Part shown: positions 54,201-58,843 of the stretch, in pieces
How the letters are laid out: every line of letters begins with the position of its first letter
How positions within the stretch are numbered: the first letter of the stretch is position 1
Source: Megalonaias nervosa
Lineage: Eukaryota > Mollusca > Bivalvia > Unionida > Unionidae
Direction of reading: 5' to 3'
Assembly: GCA_016617855.1 (NCBI GenBank)
Contig: JAECUM010093619.1
Location: 1-64,000, forward strand
Length of the DNA: 64,000 nucleotides
Translations under genes and position numbers: made by a program
The notes under the pieces: model-generated
What the model saw: only the letters and a program-made list of their open reading frames with translations
Databases searched by the model: none
Told to the model about the DNA's origin: nothing

Positions 54201-57200
54201 ACATAACACGCATATATACCATTATAAGTCCACACCTTCTTTTTGGTTGCAGCTCCATAAATACATCCATAAATAAGCTCACATGTCTCAATACTAGCAT
54301 GTCTTATGAGAGGGAAGATGCTTTTAATACTCACCTAAAACATATTTTATTCTAACTTGTACAGTCCATTCCATAGCCAGAGTGTTTTTTACTTAATGAT
54401 AGTATTTTAAATAAATCTAGACTCATTAATGTAGACTTCATTACAAAATAATAGTACTTATGCAGGTCATGAAAGAATGCTTTTTTTAATATAGCTTCAG
54501 ATCATCCTTGTTTTTATCCTTGAATAGGTCAGCAAAGACACTGCATAAGCAAAGGGAAAATATCTATAGTTTGCAGCACTGAATTTTATGTGAAATCGCT
54601 TGCCTGAATTGGATTACAAGTCATTTGCTTATTTTAGTAGCTAAAATGTAATCTGGTGTTTGGCAGTTTCTGGCATGATATTAAAATCAGATTTCCTGCG
54701 TTCTGACATTTTTTTTTGTGCATAGAGAATGTGACCAAATGTTGCATTAAGTTTGCATTTTGAGAATTTATTTTGTTTGAAATAGGTTGCAGGAAATGTA
54801 AACTTAGATGATTGTTTTTTCTTGAAGAGTATCTTTGATCAAGGTTACTACACCTCTCCATTGATAACTCGTATACAGTAGGGGCCAAGGGATGGAGATC
54901 AACAGAGAGTTCAAAATGGGGTAGTTGCCAGGTTATATTGTGGAATGCTTGTAGTCATAGACCAGAAGAGCTTATGGGATGATCTGTTGACTGTTGTCCA
55001 TTAGCACAAGCTTGTTACTGTTGCTGATCCTTAACTACTTAGAGGATTGCCATGAAACTTTACATTCATCCCATGGTCTACTTGATCCTAGATAAAGAAT
55101 GGTGCTGGCTTGCATGTATGGCCAATACAGAGTCTCCTTGAAAATGTTGTTATTCTGAATGGAAGGTCCTATCAACATTGGATTTTTACTAAAAGACTTC
55201 TTGTGATGTTGAGTTAGTCTTAGGTAAAAACGGTGCTTTAAAGTCTTAATATTGCAACTCCTCCTAAACAGAAAGTTCTGTTGGTGTGGGGTTTTAACCA
55301 GATGACATCTTATGATGTCCTGTTGGTTTTAAATGAACATGGGGCTGATCCTACATCCAATATGGCTGCCACACAAAAATCATGTCATTGCTACTTTCAA
55401 TTCAAACTTCACAAGTTCTGGTGTTCTTTTTAAAGCAATTACATCTATTAAGGCATTATGAGATTATGAACTAAGCAAAGATTTACTTCTGAAATTGAAG
55501 AGCTTTACAACATGCACAACTATGCAGCTCCAGAAATGAAGATTTGACGACGGAAGTGCTGCATTAAGCATCAACAATTTATGCTTTGCAAAAACATATT
55601 AACACACTTTTTGCAAAGAATTTTACATAGTTTAAAATTACTTCCAAGAGATGTATTAAATTGACTTAAGTAAGTCATGAAAATTAACAAAGTAATGGGC
55701 CACATGTTTAAAACTAATTTGTTGCTCTTAACATACAGATGTGACCTCAGAGTTGGTTGACTTAGGAATAATATCCCAAACTGGATAGTAAATCGCCAGA
55801 TAGCAGTCACCTATTTAGTGATGATGGAGCAGAATGCTTTCACTTAACAAAATTAAAAAACTTTTATTATGTCTCCTTGGTCCTAAATGAAAATGGTGAA
55901 AACTTTTATTATGTCTCCTTGGTCCTAAATGAAAATGGTGCCGATCTGATGGCCAATATAGCCATCATAGCAGCCATCTTGAAAATCTTTTTATTGCTAC
56001 TTCTCCTAAAAGGAAAATTATATGGACATCTAGTTTTCACCAAAAGACTTCTTGTGATCTCTAGTTAGTCCTAAATGAAAGTGGTGCCAATCTGGTGTGA
56101 ACATGACTGCCACAGTGACAATCTTGAAAATTCTGTCTTACCTACTTTTCCTGAATGAATGGTCATATTAGTGTGGGATTTTCAGTAAAATACTTTTATA
56201 ATGTTTTATCTGACATCCAATACTTGGCCATCTTGACAATCTGGTTTTCACTAATACTTTTAAATGGTAAGTCATTTTGTCATGGGGTTTTCATCAGAAG
56301 AGCTCTTGTGGTGTCTACTTTGACCTAAATGAAAAAGACTAACCCTCCATATCGCCACAGGTGATTATTTTAAAAATATTGTTATCTCCTCTGAAATGGA
56401 TATCTATTTCGACATGGTTTTTTTACCAATAGACTTGTGATACTTAGTTGGTCCTAAATTAAAATGGTACCAATCTGACATCCAATATGTCCAGCACAGC
56501 AGCTAAATTGAAAATCTTGTTTGTGCTGAAGATTGTCAGATATGGTTCCTATACTTAGCATTTGAAAGAAGGAAATGATCTTATCCTGAATTAAAGGAAA
56601 TTTTATTTTCCCAATAGAGCATCAGTCCATTCAGATGATTCTTGTTCTTTATAAATTACATTTAATTTTAATATAAAAGCTCTTTGAAAACTGTGTCAGA
56701 GTTTAATTCAGTTTCTTGTTTTAAAAAGGTAGATATTAATGTCAAAAAACAACGTTGAAACTTGAGTTTTTGATCTTTATTCTTCTATCACTAGAGATAA
56801 ATAGATGATGTGAATACTCGATTATAAGTGTACCCCACCCCCACCCCCGGCCAATATTTTATGGTCGCTGAAATCAAATTTCTCTTTGACCCTCCTGTAA
56901 GTCAATGTGTATTCAGCATTTCAAATCTGTCAGTGAGAAATGACTTTTTGTAATTGAGTTGGAGTTTGCACATTGGAGAAATAAACAGGTCAAACTGGAT
57001 TGATCGGGAAAAAAATAAAAGTTGTGTAAAACAAATTAAAATACTTAGTGGAGTCTTTCACAAATAAATTGACGGCTTAGATTTTGTGCATCTCTGTGTT
57101 ATGAAATCCATAACAATCCATAATTCTTACATTTTAAATCTATTTGCATGTAAAATCCATGAATTCTTTTATAGGTCATATACCTGTATAAAAATAGCAG

Positions 57201-58797
57201 TCCAGAAAGATCAGATTAACAGTAACCAACAATATGTTAATTCCATAGATCTTAACACTAAACAATGAAAGTAATGTCCACAATTTTGTGATTTACAGTA
57301 TCTTATAACTGTCATTGTCTAATGGCATCTGGTACAAAGCCCAAGAATTCATCCTGGTCATTTTAACATCATCTGACTCTCATTCCACATCTTTACTGTC
57401 ATATGAGGATGCTTATGTGGAGACAGAGCTGGGTCTCTGTGAGTGACTCTTTGAGCATTCATTGTGAATTCTATTAAAGGATATGTCACAACAGAACAGG
57501 TGTCAGATTTGCAGCATGATCATGGGCAGATAACTTGGGAAATTTTATTTGGGAATTAGATCTGGTTTATGAAAAGCAAATATAAGTGCAATCAAAACTG
57601 TTATAAATTTATAAATACTGTTTATACAGCAAACACAAAGCATAATACAAATGTAGGTTGTACAGACTTACATAAAAATGTAAGTAAATATACTTACTAG
57701 TAAACGCCCAAGGGTAAATAACAATAAACATGATTAAACAAAACAGGTCTGGTTAATTTTATTGTCACAATGCAGCAAACATCTTCCTGAACTTATCAAT
57801 CAAAGTACAGCCAGCACTTAAGTTCTCACTGAAGTGTTTGTTGGTATGAATGTGTCAGTCAGTTGTCTTTTCATGTTTGAATTGAAGAGAACATACCACA
57901 GTCATACTGATTACATTGAAACAGAATTAAGATTGAAACACGAATTTCACCTGACAGGACAGCTTTAATTGGTTTATATTTCTTAAAGTCTTGCTACCTG
58001 TTAGCATTCAACAGCATTTTTCATTGATCACTGTTTTGACATAAATTTGTTTATGAGAATTTTTTTTATCCAACCATAGGTTATAAAATATATGATTTGT
58101 TATTAAAATTTGAGAAGTTCATGATGTTGATTCAGAATTTCTGGGCATGAACTGGTATTTTTGATGATAAAATTAGCAATATATCAAGGTTTCATTACAA
58201 ATTTTGATAGCAGTTTTCTTAACAACTTAATGAGGATGAATTCTGTTGTTTTTTCTAGAATAAAAAAAATGGGATCAGTGCCTGATTCCACATTATAAGT
58301 GAGTTCAGGTGTTATTCAGGCACGAGTTATTATATTATTTACTGGGAGGGAGTTCTGTTGAAACCATATGTATAAGGATATCGACTGTTTATTATACAAC
58401 ATCCAGCAAATAACACCATTTTGCTTAGCTGGCAGAATTTTCATCTTGTCCCAGTATGCTTTGGAAGGGATTTTATTTTAGCCCTGTTGCCAAGATAGAG
58501 GGTGAGAATTGCTGTGAAATAAGAACTCTGAAAAGATATTTTTCCACATTAGTGATCATAATTGTGCAATCTGAAAACATACCATGCATTTGTGTTCTGC
58601 AGTCTGCCAGACTTCAGCGTATGACAAGTAGTCGAGATGGGCGACTCCTTTCTCCAACCCACAGACTTCCACCAGTCAAGTCCAAGAAGAAGGCTGCCAA
58701 GAGGTGTTTTGTATGTGGGAAGAAGACGGGGCTTGCCAGCAGCTACCAGTGCAGGTAAACTTATAAAAATTGTATGCAATTATTAAGCCTTTTTCTT

Positions 58798-58843
<46 letters not shown>

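Larger units (their letters stand above)
52215..58602 (+). other. ZFAND4 intron 5 (6.4 kb)
   Basis: GTGAGT at 52215 (preferred donor) to CTGCAG at 58602. It contains a 1.67-kb pogo-like TIR element that begins 107 bp inside the intron, and a monomer array at 54950-56660. From 56661 to 58602 I see AT-rich sequence with no feature. Confidence 0.75.
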
